A DNA stretch of 64,000 bases from Chitinophaga barathri (GTDB lineage Bacteria; Bacteroidota; Bacteroidia; Chitinophagales; Chitinophagaceae), in the NCBI RefSeq assembly GCF_003807585.1, contig NZ_RMBX01000004.1, forward strand, positions 310,001-374,000, written 5' to 3'. The notes beneath the pieces are model-generated. The model had not been told where the DNA came from and did not search any database. It saw only the letters and a program-made list of their open reading frames with translations. Position 1 is the stretch's first letter. Each line of letters starts with the position of its first letter. Shown here one piece after another: positions 9,176 through 18,792 of this stretch. Position numbers and translations under genes: made by a program.

Positions 9176-10078
9176 ATGTTTACGTATTTGTTGTTGGCGC
9201 TTACGATCGGATTGGCGGCGCTAAGTATATGGTTGATGTACCGGGCTTCCCGGAAACCCCTTGCAGACCTGGTGTTCACCGCAGTGTTCGCCGCTTTCCT
9301 GGCTTTGTTCATTTACCTCTACGGTATGTGGGTATTCCTTAGTGTATACCTGAAGTACGTGTTCGGTATCCTGTTCCTCCTCAGCACCGCCTGGTTCTTT
9401 ATCCGGCGAAAGGTGACCCTTCGCGCCCGTCCTATCTGGATGAAGTTTATTTTTACCATTTTGCTGGGCATTGCGAGCGTTTTATACTTCACCGGCACCA
9501 CCGGGGTGCCCAGGACGGTTGAGCTCGATTTTCCGCTTAAAAAGGGCCGTTATTTCGTTTTACAGGGCGGGAAGGGACTGCCCACCAATATCTTTCACTT
9601 CAGCCTGCGCGGCGCGATCTACGCCATGGACATCGTGAAGCTGAACAAATACGGCAACCGCGCCAATACCGTTTTTTCCCGCAACCTGGAAGATTACGCC
9701 ATTTTCGGCGATACGATCTACAGCCCCTGCGCGGGCAAAGTAGTGCGGGCATACGGCGACAATCCCGACAATATTCCGCCTAATATGAACCGCGGACCGA
9801 AGAATACAAACATGGTGGTGATAGAAGGCGAGGACTACATCGTGTTCATGGGCCACCTGAAACGGGGCAGCATAATGGTAAAAGAAGGGGATATCGTGAA
9901 GATGGGCCAGCCGCTGGGCTGCGTGGGCAATTCCGGCTTCAGCACCGAACCGCACCTGCATATACAGGTGCATTCCATAGAAAAAGACAAGCCCTGGTAT
10001 GCCAGCCCGCCGTTGTACATACGGTTCAATGGGAAAACTTACCTGCTGAACGAAATGATCAGGGAAAAAAATCTATAA
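9176..10078 (+). CDS. M23 family (LytM-type) metallopeptidase, membrane anchored
   Basis: A 300-aa protein with three or four hydrophobic segments in its first 110 residues (FTYLLLALTIGLAALSIWLM, then LVFTAVFAAFLALFIYLYGM, then two more), followed by a periplasmic M23 domain. The metal ligands are visible: FHF...AMDIVK carries the first His and Asp in the spacing seen in Bacteroidota M23 proteins, and EPHLHIQVH near residue 262 is the HxH motif. Family members cut peptide cross-bridges in peptidoglycan or act as inactive amidase activators; an intact ligand set suggests an active enzyme. It is divergent from the mutase gene (54 bp apart). Its stop codon lies inside a 20-bp perfect hairpin that also ends the convergent DUF7935-like gene. 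Confidence 0.9.
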   Translation: MFTYLLLALTIGLAALSIWLMYRASRKPLADLVFTAVFAAFLALFIYLYGMWVFLSVYLKYVFGILFLLSTAWFFIRRKVTLRARPIWMKFIFTILLGIASVLYFTGTTGVPRTVELDFPLKKGRYFVLQGGKGLPTNIFHFSLRGAIYAMDIVKLNKYGNRANTVFSRNLEDYAIFGDTIYSPCAGKVVRAYGDNPDNIPPNMNRGPKNTNMVVIEGEDYIVFMGHLKRGSIMVKEGDIVKMGQPLGCVGNSGFSTEPHLHIQVHSIEKDKPWYASPPLYIRFNGKTYLLNEMIREKNL

Positions 10079-10116
10079 AAGAAAAAGAGACCGCCTGGTC
10101 TCTTTTTCTTTTATAG
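10073..10116. terminator. 20-bp perfect hairpin shared by two convergent genes
   Basis: The left arm 10073-10092 and right arm 10097-10116 are exact reverse complements around a GCCT loop. The arms are A/G-rich then T/C-rich, so each strand ends in a U-rich tract. The stop codon of the M23 gene (10076-10078) is inside the left arm. The oppositely transcribed gene ends at 10128. Confidence 0.85.
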
Positions 10117-10127
10117 TTGATATCGTT

Positions 10128-10685
10128 TTACCGTTGCATCAGTTTTCTTGCTTCGGCGTTGATGATCTCTATCGCAATATCCGAAGGGGATTCCGGCTGC
10201 AGCATGAATAGTTCCAGTATCTGTTTGTTCAGCTCAATGGAAGGCGCATCCGGCGGCAGTTTCAGGGCAATCTGGTTGATGATGGAGATCGTTTGTTCCT
10301 TCACCGTTTTCACCGCTTCCCAGGCCTGCGCCGTTACATATATCTGCTGCGAAACATTATGATCGTATTCGGATTTGATGCTGGACACCATGCCGATCTG
10401 CATATCCAGTACGGAAAACCCCGGCTGGTTCACCCGGCTGATCAGGTTCTGCGGGGCAATACGCTCTACGAACAGCACGATCCTTTCGTATGCCTGCAGC
10501 TGCAAAGGCAGCACCACATCACCCTGGCCGCCTTCGGTTTTACCTGAAGCGGATTTCAACCCTTTTTCCCTTTCTTCTTTTTCTTTCTTTTCGCCTTTTT
10601 TCAAGGTGTCTTTCAGCGTCCAGATAACGAGCACTACCGCACCTGCAATAATTACAATAAATAAAAGTTCCTGACTGGATGGCAT
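10128..10685 (-). CDS. Conserved Bacteroidota membrane-anchored protein, DUF7935-like
   Basis: A 185-aa protein without known function. The ATG at 10685 starts directly before a single N-terminal membrane helix (LLFIVIIAGAVVLVIWTL, residues 6-23). A highly charged K/E-rich linker follows (about 25-45), then a soluble, mostly helical domain (PLQLQAYERIVLFVERIAP, then SEYDHNVSQQIYVT). The pattern of a short anchor, charged linker and QAYERIVLFVERI segment matches a conserved uncharacterised family in Chitinophagaceae and Flavobacteria that I place as DUF7935 from memory. A longer frame to 10790 lacks a plausible start. It shares the hairpin at 10073-10116 with the M23 gene. Confidence 0.75.
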   Translation of the reverse strand: MPSSQELLFIVIIAGAVVLVIWTLKDTLKKGEKKEKEEREKGLKSASGKTEGGQGDVVLPLQLQAYERIVLFVERIAPQNLISRVNQPGFSVLDMQIGMVSSIKSEYDHNVSQQIYVTAQAWEAVKTVKEQTISIINQIALKLPPDAPSIELNKQILELFMLQPESPSDIAIEIINAEARKLMQR

Positions 10686-10789
10686 AATCGGGTGTGTTTT
10701 AGAATCACAAATATAACAGGTTTTTATTATTTGTAAGTTAAAACCTGCGGATTTAAAATATGCCAGGCCTTGTGATACTATTTTCACCA

Positions 10790-10866
10790 TTCTTCTCCTT
10801 GCTCTCTCCTTGCTCCTTCCTTCGACGATCGTTGCTCTATCGTTCGACCAGGCTATAGGTTAATCC
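10790..10866. repeat. Degenerate 11-bp-period array, locus 1
   Basis: Seven consecutive 11-bp units can be read without a break: TTCTTCTCCTT, GCTCTCTCCTT, GCTCCTTCCTT, CGACGATCGTT, GCTCTATCGTT, CGACCAGGCTA, TAGGTTAATCC. The first five end in CTT or GTT. The array ends at GGTTAAT (10858-10864), as do the arrays at 32959 and 61395. It lies in the 271-bp gap between the DUF7935-like and serine dehydratase genes, where I see nothing else. Confidence 0.6.
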
Positions 10867-10956
10867 AGTACCAGTATGGGCCATTTTTATCCTCCCGGGC
10901 GCGGATTTCTCCTCCCCGGCGGGCAGTTTAAATGGCTGTTGATGGCGGGAAAAATG

Positions 10957-12387
10957 TTAACATTCGGGCAAACTGATCGGGATATTCACCGCCAGGCCCC
11001 CGTCAGAGGTTTCCTTGTACTTGGAATTCATGTCCTGCGCGGTTTCCCACATGGTTTTCACCACGGCGTCCAGCGATACTTTGGCCAGTTCCGGGTTGCT
11101 CTGGAGGGCGAGCTGCGAAGCGGTGATGGCTTTGATCGCGCCCATGGTGTTCCTTTCGATGCAGGGCACCTGCACGAGGCCGCCGATAGGGTCGCAGGTG
11201 AGGCCGAGGTGGTGCTCCATGGCTATTTCCGCCGCCATCAGCACCTGGCGCTGGCTGCCGCCCATACATTCCGTAAGGGCCGCGGCTGCCATGGCCGAAG
11301 ACACGCCTATTTCCGCCTGGCATCCGCCCATGGCGGCCGAAATGGTCGCGCGTTTTTTGAAGATGCTGCCCACTTCAGAGGCGGTAAGCATAAACTGGAT
11401 GATCTTTTCGGTATGCAGGCCATCGCAGAAGGTGATGAAATACTGCAATACGGCGGGTATCACGCCCGCGGCGCCGTTTGTGGGGGCGGTCACCACCCTG
11501 CCGAAAGAAGCGTTCTCTTCGTTTACGGCAAGGGCGAAACAGCTTACCCAGTCCAGCGTGTAGGAGAAATGTTCCCCGCCCGCGCGGATGGCTTCCACCC
11601 AGCTGTTATAGTCGGTGTAGGTTCTTCCTTTTAAAAGTTTGGTGTTGAGCGCCGCGGCCCTCCGGCCTACTTTCAACCCGCCGGGCAGCTCACCCGTGGT
11701 ATGGCAGCCGCGGTAAATGCAGTCGCGCATCACCTGCCAGATCTGCATAATGCCGGCTTTGGTGTCCGCCTCGCTGCGCCAGGCCTGTTCGTTTTCCATC
11801 ACCACTTCGGAGATGGAATAACCGGTTTTGATGCACCATTGCAGCAGCTGTCTTGCCGTATCGATGGGAAAAGGCAGGTCCACGCTGTTTTTCCCGCCGC
11901 CTGCGGTTTCTCCTTCCTTTATCACAAAACCGCCACCGATGGAATACCAGGTGGATGCCAGCTGTTCGCCGTTTTGCAGCGTTACCAGGAAAGTGAGGGC
12001 GTTCGGGTGGAAGGGGAGGGATTCATCGTAGAGGAATTCGATGTCTGTGAGCGGATCGAAATGGATCCCGTATTTGCCTTGCAGCAGGAGCTTCTGTTCG
12101 CGGCGTATCTTTTCGATCTTCGCGTCTATATCGTTCACATCGCAGGTAACGGGGTCTTCGCCGCCGAGGCCCAGCTGAATGGCTATATCCGTACCGTGGC
12201 CATGACCTGTTTTGGCAAGGGAGCCGTACAGCAATATACCGAGGCGCTGTACAGAAGGGAGCGTGCCCGCTTCTTCCAACTCACTGATAAAACGCATGGC
12301 GGCGCGCCAGGGGCCTAATGTATGTGAGCTGCTGGGTCCTACGCTTATCTTGAAAATATCAAATACTGAGATACACTCGTGTGGCAC
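10957..12387 (-). CDS. sdaA: L-serine dehydratase (ammonia-lyase), iron-sulfur type, single chain
   Basis: Converts L-serine to pyruvate and ammonia with a [4Fe-4S] cluster. The N-terminal beta domain opens with [21 protein letters not shown], the hallmark of the family. The C-terminal alpha domain carries Cys356, Cys398 and Cys409 in [16 protein letters not shown] and VPCIERN. The spacing of 42 and 11 residues equals that of the cluster-binding Cys343, Cys385 and Cys396 of the E. coli enzyme. Length of 476 aa fits the fused type. The gene stands alone, with a TAACTTTG -7 element at 12407-12414. It is separated from the SusCD operon by a terminator. sdaA and sdaB are paralogous names for the same activity, so the symbol is nominal. 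Confidence 0.95.
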   Translation of the reverse strand: MPHECISVFDIFKISVGPSSSHTLGPWRAAMRFISELEEAGTLPSVQRLGILLYGSLAKTGHGHGTDIAIQLGLGGEDPVTCDVNDIDAKIEKIRREQKLLLQGKYGIHFDPLTDIEFLYDESLPFHPNALTFLVTLQNGEQLASTWYSIGGGFVIKEGETAGGGKNSVDLPFPIDTARQLLQWCIKTGYSISEVVMENEQAWRSEADTKAGIMQIWQVMRDCIYRGCHTTGELPGGLKVGRRAAALNTKLLKGRTYTDYNSWVEAIRAGGEHFSYTLDWVSCFALAVNEENASFGRVVTAPTNGAAGVIPAVLQYFITFCDGLHTEKIIQFMLTASEVGSIFKKRATISAAMGGCQAEIGVSSAMAAAALTECMGGSQRQVLMAAEIAMEHHLGLTCDPIGGLVQVPCIERNTMGAIKAITASQLALQSNPELAKVSLDAVVKTMWETAQDMNSKYKETSDGGLAVNIPISLPEC

Positions 12388-12406
12388 AATAAACAGGTTT
12401 AATCTC

Positions 12407-12414
12407 CAAAGTTA
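12407..12414 (-). promoter_or_regulatory. Candidate -7 element upstream of sdaA
   Basis: On the minus strand this reads TAACTTTG, an exact TAnnTTTG match, 19 bp before the sdaA start. A CAAA (TTTG) box lies 28 bp further out, which is longer than usual. Confidence 0.4.
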
Positions 12415-12442
12415 AGGGATTTGGGTCCACTTCTGTTCCGCG

Positions 12443-12480
12443 CAAAAAAAATACGCGCTACCGCAAGCAGTAACGCGCAT
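12443..12480 (-). terminator. Terminator of the SusCD operon
   Basis: Arms 12451-12462 and 12469-12480 pair over twelve positions including G-T pairs. On the minus strand the stem is followed by a run of T residues (plus-strand A-run around 12444-12451). It lies just past the SusD-like stop. Confidence 0.75.
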
Positions 12481-12503
12481 TATGTTGACAGATAGAGAAA
12501 GAC

Positions 12504-13895
12504 TTACTTATTCCACCACACTTTTCCGTAGAGGCCGTCTCCCGCACCGCCGAACTGGCGGCTAACGGCGTCCGTGTAATTGGTGGCGTTGTTGAACACC
12601 TCGTCCGGCGGATAGCCCTGGCGGTTAGGCACGTCCCTGCCTTGTGGTTTCACGAAGGTGGGGAAACCCGTTCTTCTCCATTCGGCCCAGGCTTCGAAGC
12701 CGTGCATGAAGAGGTGGATCCAGCGTTGATTGCCGATCTGCTCGTACCCGGTGGCGGCGCTGTAGGCCATACCGGGGGAAGCCATCATTACACCATAACC
12801 GGTGGTATCGTTTTTATTCCACTGGCGCAGGGATTGTTCAATAGCCTGTTTGTAGAACCCTTCCGCGGCGGCGTCTCCACCGCCTATCCAGCCGAGCTTG
12901 GCGGCTTCGGCCTGTGCGAAAAGGGCTTGTGCATAGGTTACGAGGTATACCGAAGCATCCTGTTTGCGCTGTTCCGCGCCCAGCAGGCTGAATGCCGTGG
13001 TGCTGAGGCCGTCCAGCGCGCCGAACGGAAGGCCCACGTATTGGCCGCCGGTGTTTTTATCTCCGTATATGGGAAGGCGGGGATCGTTTACCGGTTTCAT
13101 TTTGTTCACCAGCAGTTCGCTGAGCGCCCACCATTTGCGGTTCTGATCCGTGATCTGGTCGTACCAGTAACTTTCGTTCGCCGCTTCCGCCAGGTGTTTG
13201 AACACGAGGTTGCTGGTATTGCTGGTCATAATGCCGGCTGCGATCGCTTTGTTGAATTCGTCGCGGCCTTTGGTGGCATTGGCTTTGGAGATGCGCAGCG
13301 CCATCAGCAGGCGGATGGTATTGCCCAGTTTTTTCCAGTGGTCCATGTTGCCGTTGTACAGCACATCGTTGCTGATACTGCCGGCCACGATGGATTTGTC
13401 CGCTTCGTCCAGCATGGAGAAGAGGGCATTGTAGATGGATTCCTGGGAATCGTATACGGGCGTGAATTTCTCCGCGCCTTTGAGCGATTCTGAATAAGGG
13501 ACATCGCCCCAGCGGTCTGTAATATGCCAGAAATAATAAGCCTTCAGGATCTTCGCTACCGCCAGCTGGTTGGGTATGGGGCCTTCTTTGGCGTCCAGCT
13601 GTTTGGAGGTGATCACTGTTTCGAGGTTCATAAGCGGCCCCTGGTAAATACCGTAGAAACTGGCTGATACCTGGTTGTATAATGAAAGGTTAGGATACTG
13701 TGTTTCCGACAGATACTGCGCGTTGTATTCGCCCTGCGGAGATTCCTGCAATACGGGCAGGTACAGCTCCGAATTGGCGATCAGCTGCGTGTTGGAAGCC
13801 TGGCTGGGCAGGTTTGTATCGACATTGATGTCGCCAAATTTGTTGCAAGCCCCCAGGATGAAAGTGATTCCTGCTAGAACAATTATTCTTTTCAT
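12504..13895 (-). CDS. SusD/RagB-like nutrient-binding outer-membrane lipoprotein
   Basis: A 463-aa surface lipoprotein that forms the lid over the SusC-type channel and captures substrate. The signal peptide ends in a lipobox at ILGAC (Cys16), followed by NKFGDINVDTNLP. The sequence NPN-like start, YPNLSLYNQ and the C-terminal block HLFMHGFEAWAEWRRTGFP match the SusD-like group 2 (PF12771) rather than classical starch SusD. It starts 11 bp after the SusC stop, the normal paired arrangement. No glycoside hydrolase, peptidase or sulfatase gene is attached, so the nutrient cannot be named; SusD-like 2 proteins are often in peptide or unknown-substrate systems. It is last in the sigma-FecR-SusC-SusD run. 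Confidence 0.93.
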   Translation of the reverse strand: MKRIIVLAGITFILGACNKFGDINVDTNLPSQASNTQLIANSELYLPVLQESPQGEYNAQYLSETQYPNLSLYNQVSASFYGIYQGPLMNLETVITSKQLDAKEGPIPNQLAVAKILKAYYFWHITDRWGDVPYSESLKGAEKFTPVYDSQESIYNALFSMLDEADKSIVAGSISNDVLYNGNMDHWKKLGNTIRLLMALRISKANATKGRDEFNKAIAAGIMTSNTSNLVFKHLAEAANESYWYDQITDQNRKWWALSELLVNKMKPVNDPRLPIYGDKNTGGQYVGLPFGALDGLSTTAFSLLGAEQRKQDASVYLVTYAQALFAQAEAAKLGWIGGGDAAAEGFYKQAIEQSLRQWNKNDTTGYGVMMASPGMAYSAATGYEQIGNQRWIHLFMHGFEAWAEWRRTGFPTFVKPQGRDVPNRQGYPPDEVFNNATNYTDAVSRQFGGAGDGLYGKVWWNK

Positions 13896-13906
13896 GGTGT
13901 GTGGCT

Positions 13907-16900
13907 TTAGAAATTGACGATAAGGTTTACTCCGTAAGAACGTACCGTGTTGGCCTGGCCTGATTCAAGCCAGCTGATGCTCTGGCTGCCGCTTGAAAGT
14001 TCTGTCGGGTCAAGGCCCTTCGGTGCTTTCTGCCATATCATCCACGGGTTACGCGCTATCAGCGCCACATTGATGCTGCTGAAAGGAAGCTTAGCCAGTT
14101 TCGCCTTATTGAAAGTATATCCCAGCCTCAGTTCCCTCAGTTTGATATAATCGCTTTCGTACAGCCATTCTTCGTATACATGTGTGCCCAGTACGGTGCG
14201 GTAATAGGCACGGGCGTCCACGTAGGCGGTCACCATCTGTTTGGTGGAGGCGCTCATGCCGGTTACTTTCACGCCGCCGCCTTCCGCCAGCGGGTCACGT
14301 ACGTTTTTACCGTTTTCGTTGATGGCCGCGGTTTCTTCCGCCATACCGGTTTTAACGGCCAGCATCCTGGATCGGCTGAAGAACATACCGCCCACCTGGT
14401 AGTCGATCATCGCACTCAGGTCGAAGTTGCCGATGGTAAAGCTGTTTTGCCATCCGCCGGTGGCATCGGGCAGTACGGAGCCGAAGTTGTGGGTGGCTTC
14501 TGTGTACAGCGGCATATTGTTCGTGCCCAGCAGGATGTTCCCGGTAGCGGAATCGCGCTGGTATGCCTTGCCGATGAGGCTGCCGAAAGGTTTGCCCACA
14601 TATGCGTTGAGATAAGCCGTCACGCCGGAATAGGTGGAGGAGTACAGCGGGTAAACGCTCTGGTTGGGCGCCAGTTCCTTCACCATGCTTTTGTTCATGC
14701 TGATGTTGAAAATGGTGTTCCAGGTGAATATCTTTCCGCGTACGGGAGTGGCCGATAGCGCTATTTCAAATCCTTTGTTCTCGATCAGCCCCGCGTTGAT
14801 GATGGTGCCGCTGTAGCCACTGGTGCCGGAAAGCGCGAGGGGGATGATCTGGTTTTTATTTTTCTGGAGGTAATAAGTGAAGTCCAGTCCGAGCCTGTTG
14901 TCCAGGAACTTGAGGTCCACACCGGCTTCGTAGGAATGTGCGAAGGACGGTTTAAGGTTCTGGTTCACGAGGTTGTCCAGCACATAGAGCGAGTTCACCG
15001 CCGCGCCGGTAGCCGGTCTGTAAATGCCGCCCACGCCGTAGTTCAGCGAAGTGGCGAACACGCTTACGTCCGAGCCGGCCTGTGCGTAGCTGAGGCGCAG
15101 TTTGCCGTAGGTGAGCGGTTTCCATTTCAGCACATCGCTGAAAATAAAGCTGGTGGACACGGAAGGGTAATAATAAGAGTTGTTGTTTTCGTTGAGCGTG
15201 GAGGTATTGTCGTTACGCAAAGATGCTTCGAGGAACAGCAGGTTCTTATATCCTACGGAAGCCATGCCGTATGCGCTGCGGATCTTTTTCTCCAGCAGGT
15301 AGGAGTTCACAACGGGCCGGTCTATCGAAGCGGCGAGGCTGTAATAACCGGGGCTGGAAAGGCCGCCGGCGGTGGCTCCCGTGATATAAGTGTATTTGCG
15401 GCTGTAGATGTTCCCACCCAGGTTTACGTTGAAGGAAAAGTCGTTCACCGTTTTGTTGTACTGCGCGAGGAACTCGTAGTTCATCTCTTTGTTCTGGTAT
15501 TTATCGTTGGAGTAGGCGGGTACTCTTCTGCTGCCGAAGGCGATCCTGGTCTCGATGTTCTGTGTATACATATCCGCGCGTACAAATCCGCTCAGTTTGA
15601 GGCCGGGCAGTACGTTGTAGGTGAGGCCCACATCGCCGAAGAAACGATCACGGCTGTCGTTGCTGGTGTTTTCGTATGCGTCGAAATAGGGATTGTCCCA
15701 GTAAAGCGGTTCAAAGTCCGTCACGATGCCGCTGCCGCCGGTGGTGGGAGGGGTGATGTTCCAGTGAAGGTTTGTACCGTCCGCGTATTTGTAGTTCCGC
15801 ATACGTTTCATATCCATGTTTCGCTGGAACCATTGCACGATATAACGGGAGCCCCACTCGGAGCCCTGTGAGGGGCGCTGGGCATTGTTGTTCGCGTAGT
15901 TGATATTGGTGGACACCTGGAGTTTGCTGGTAAGGTCCAGTGAGGCGCTAACGCCCAGGTTGTTCCTTTTCAGCCAGCTGTTCGGCTCCACGCCGTTGAT
16001 ATTGGTGTTGTTGTAACTGAGGCGGAAGGTCGCGTTTTCGCTGCCGCCGGTTACATTGATGCCGTTGTTGAACGTGGTGCCTGTTTCATAAAAGTCCTCG
16101 ATGTTGCTGGGGTGGGGCAGGAAAGGCGTTTCCTTGCCGTATTCGGCGTCGAGGGGATAGAAGCTGTACACCTGGCGTACGGGCGTGCCGTCCATTTTAG
16201 GCCCCCAGCTTTCGTCCCAGTCTGTCTGTACTACTTTCTGGCCGTTGGCGAGGGTGTTCCAGGTCTGTTTGGAGCCTGCGCCGTAAAGGTTTTGCAGTTC
16301 CAGGAAGTTGGCCGCTTTTTCTATGGAGAAGGCGCTGTTCAGCTGTACGTTCACTTTTTTGGCGCCGCGTTTTCCTTTTTTGGTGGTGATCATGATCACG
16401 CCGTACTGGCCGCGGAGGCCATAAAGGGCGGAGGCGGTGGGGCCTTTCAGTACGCTGATGTCCTCTATATCTTCGGGGTTGATGTCCTGTGCAAGGTTGC
16501 CATAATCCGCGCGGTCGCTGCCGGCGAAATTTGAGTTGGAGATGGGTGTGCCGTCCACCACGATCAGCGGCTGGTCTCCTCCTGAAATGGAGTTTACGCC
16601 GCGTATCTTGATCTTCTGGGTACCGCCCATGCTGGCGCCGGAAGAGCCTACCACCTGCACGCCGGCCACTTTGCCGGCCAGTGCGCCCAGTACGTTCTGG
16701 TCTTTGGCATAGGTGAGGTTTTCTCCTTTCACGCCTTGTGTGGCATAGCCGAGGGCGCGCTGGTTGCGGGTGATGCCGAGTGCGGTCACGACTACTTCGG
16801 AAAGGTTGGTGTCACCGTCCTCGAGGCTGAACTCGGCGGTGGCGGTCTGGTTATTCACCACGGTCACTTCGGAGATAATGGCTTTGTACCCCATGGCGGT

Positions 16901-17521
16901 GGCCTGGAGCTTGTAGGTGCCGGGCTCTACGCCGGTGATGGAAAAACGGCCCTGATCGTCTGCCACGGCACCTTTGGTGGTGCCTACGATCTGCACGGTG
17001 GCATAGGCCAGCGGCGCACCGGACGCATCGCGTACCACGCCCCTGATACCGCCATCAAAAGGTGCCGGCACGCTCCTGCTGGCCGCGTTGGCCAGTAAGG
17101 GGGCCGCTCCTTTTTTGATGACGATATTGGCGTTCACCTGCTCGTAGCGGAGGTCTGTAGTGCGCAACAGCTCCTCAAGCAGGCGGCTGACGGGGATGTC
17201 TGTCGCGTGATAAGTGATATTGTTGTAACCTGCAACGTCCTGGGTTCTGTAAGTAAAAGAGCAGTCGGCCAGCGCTTCGATCTTTTTGAATGCCTGTTTG
17301 AGCGAAGCATTTTTCAGCTCAATAGACACTGTGATCTTGTTCAGGTCCTGCCCGCTGCCGGAAGCGGCCATCAATAAGCCGTTGATTGTGAGCAATATGG
17401 CCAGAATAGAAATCCTCATAATACACCTTTTGAATTGGAGCCGCCGGAAGATGGGCACCGGCCGCTGTTTTTCATTGCATAGCGGCGCAATGAAATTGCT
17501 TTTTTCTACATACAAATTCAT
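13907..17521 (-). CDS. SusC/RagA TonB-linked outer-membrane receptor with STN signalling domain
   Basis: A 1204-aa TonB-dependent transporter. After the signal sequence (an internal ATG at 17419 begins MRISILAILLTINGLLMAAS and is the alternative start) comes an STN domain (about residues 60-120). This domain passes substrate signals to the adjacent FecR anti-sigma factor. A carboxypeptidase-regulatory-like beta-sandwich (IRGVVRDASGAPLAYATVQI) is near 157-240. The plug domain is next, with the SusC signature around PLIVVDGTPI and VLKGPTASALYG. The remaining roughly 800 residues form the 22-strand barrel, ending in the aromatic VNLIVNF. It follows fecR by 151 bp and is tightly linked to the SusD-like gene. 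Substrate is unknown. Confidence 0.95.
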   Translation of the reverse strand: MNLYVEKSNFIAPLCNEKQRPVPIFRRLQFKRCIMRISILAILLTINGLLMAASGSGQDLNKITVSIELKNASLKQAFKKIEALADCSFTYRTQDVAGYNNITYHATDIPVSRLLEELLRTTDLRYEQVNANIVIKKGAAPLLANAASRSVPAPFDGGIRGVVRDASGAPLAYATVQIVGTTKGAVADDQGRFSITGVEPGTYKLQATAMGYKAIISEVTVVNNQTATAEFSLEDGDTNLSEVVVTALGITRNQRALGYATQGVKGENLTYAKDQNVLGALAGKVAGVQVVGSSGASMGGTQKIKIRGVNSISGGDQPLIVVDGTPISNSNFAGSDRADYGNLAQDINPEDIEDISVLKGPTASALYGLRGQYGVIMITTKKGKRGAKKVNVQLNSAFSIEKAANFLELQNLYGAGSKQTWNTLANGQKVVQTDWDESWGPKMDGTPVRQVYSFYPLDAEYGKETPFLPHPSNIEDFYETGTTFNNGINVTGGSENATFRLSYNNTNINGVEPNSWLKRNNLGVSASLDLTSKLQVSTNINYANNNAQRPSQGSEWGSRYIVQWFQRNMDMKRMRNYKYADGTNLHWNITPPTTGGSGIVTDFEPLYWDNPYFDAYENTSNDSRDRFFGDVGLTYNVLPGLKLSGFVRADMYTQNIETRIAFGSRRVPAYSNDKYQNKEMNYEFLAQYNKTVNDFSFNVNLGGNIYSRKYTYITGATAGGLSSPGYYSLAASIDRPVVNSYLLEKKIRSAYGMASVGYKNLLFLEASLRNDNTSTLNENNNSYYYPSVSTSFIFSDVLKWKPLTYGKLRLSYAQAGSDVSVFATSLNYGVGGIYRPATGAAVNSLYVLDNLVNQNLKPSFAHSYEAGVDLKFLDNRLGLDFTYYLQKNKNQIIPLALSGTSGYSGTIINAGLIENKGFEIALSATPVRGKIFTWNTIFNISMNKSMVKELAPNQSVYPLYSSTYSGVTAYLNAYVGKPFGSLIGKAYQRDSATGNILLGTNNMPLYTEATHNFGSVLPDATGGWQNSFTIGNFDLSAMIDYQVGGMFFSRSRMLAVKTGMAEETAAINENGKNVRDPLAEGGGVKVTGMSASTKQMVTAYVDARAYYRTVLGTHVYEEWLYESDYIKLRELRLGYTFNKAKLAKLPFSSINVALIARNPWMIWQKAPKGLDPTELSSGSQSISWLESGQANTVRSYGVNLIVNF

Positions 17522-17672
17522 AGCTTTGGTAAGTTTAATAATTCACGAAAAGGGATTATTCTACTGCAAACAGGAGCCGCTGCCAGGTCGCAATTGGAGC
17601 GGCTCTCTGCTTTTTTGTAACAATCAGCCGGATGCAGGAGTGCACGGATGGTTCATGATCTCTAGATTTTGG

Positions 17673-18629
17673 TTAATGTATCGTATATACCCCTTCTGTC
17701 AGTGACAGCCGGGTGTCTGTAAGTTTGCACAGTACCTGCAGCGCCTGTTCTACGCCAATGTTCCGCTTAAACGAAGTACTTACCGGCACGGACTTCAGTC
17801 CTTCCTGCAATATCATCACTTTTACGTCGTACACTCTTTCGAGGTCCGCGATGATGTCCGCCAGCGTTTCCCCGTCATATTGAAGGTCTCCCTGCTTCCA
17901 GGGCGCCGCTTCGGCCACCAGTGTTTTTTTGCCGGTATGCGCGAAGTTGGTGATGTCCACTTTCAGCTGCTGGCCTTTGGTGAGGGTGGCAGGGGCGTTT
18001 TCCCCGTAATTCACGCGCACTTTGCCCTGGCTTACGCTCACCACCACATTTTTCCGCCCGGGATAGGCCTTGATGTTAAAAGCCGTGCCCAGCACCGTGG
18101 TGGATACTTTCCCGGTGTGGATGATGAAGGGTTTCTGCTCGGCGTGCTCCACGTCGAAGTAGGCTTCGCCGGTGAGGTATACCTCTCTTTTATCTTCTCC
18201 GAACTTTTCCGGGAATTCCAGTGTGCTGGCTGCGTTCAGCCATACTTCGGAACTGTCCGGCAGCAGGATGTGTTTGTATTCGCTGCGGGCGGTATGCTGG
18301 CGGGCCATATGCGAGGGCTGCACCGGTTTTTGCGCCGGCATGAGCCAAAGGGCGGCGCCTGCGGCTGCCACAAAAAAGGCGGCCATGGCCAGCGCTTTCC
18401 GGAGAATGGCCCGGTTGCGCCGGTAGGGTACCACCAGCTGGCCGTTTTCGTCCACGTAGGCATCCGCGGGAACGTTGGCGGCCTCCGCCTGGTAAGCCTG
18501 GCGGATCAGCTCGCGCACCGCCCCGTCGTGGGCGCTCTGGCGCAGGAGTTCGAAGAACTCTTCGTACTCCTGCCGGGTACAGGTGTTGTCCCGGTATCTT
18601 TTGAATAAATATTGTATCCGTTCTTCCAT
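17673..18629 (-). CDS. FecR family anti-sigma factor
   Basis: A 318-aa inner-membrane protein that holds the ECF sigma factor inactive until the receptor STN domain signals. The cytoplasmic N-terminus (MEERIQYLFKRYRDNTCTRQ, residues 1-75) would bind sigma. A single membrane helix follows (around residues 83-103, ALAMAAFFVAAAGAALWLM). The periplasmic FecR domain comes next, with LPDSSEVWLNAASTLEFPE and VYLTGEAYFDVEH. The last 75 residues match the DUF4974 module common in Bacteroidota FecR proteins, which packs against STN. It lies 163 bp after the sigma gene and 151 bp before susC, so the three may be read from more than one promoter. Confidence 0.95.
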   Translation of the reverse strand: MEERIQYLFKRYRDNTCTRQEYEEFFELLRQSAHDGAVRELIRQAYQAEAANVPADAYVDENGQLVVPYRRNRAILRKALAMAAFFVAAAGAALWLMPAQKPVQPSHMARQHTARSEYKHILLPDSSEVWLNAASTLEFPEKFGEDKREVYLTGEAYFDVEHAEQKPFIIHTGKVSTTVLGTAFNIKAYPGRKNVVVSVSQGKVRVNYGENAPATLTKGQQLKVDITNFAHTGKKTLVAEAAPWKQGDLQYDGETLADIIADLERVYDVKVMILQEGLKSVPVSTSFKRNIGVEQALQVLCKLTDTRLSLTEGVYTIH

Positions 18630-18792
18630 CGCGGTTGGTTGTATTGGTGTATATATCCGGAAGACGGAGCAGCGGGAAAATGTTCCTATCGGGTTTAAAA
18701 AAAAAGTGAAGATTTTTTCGAAAGGAAGGGGGAAACCTGTAACCTGGTGATAAAGTGGAATTTATAAAAGCGGGAGGGTTCAGCCTGGTGGA

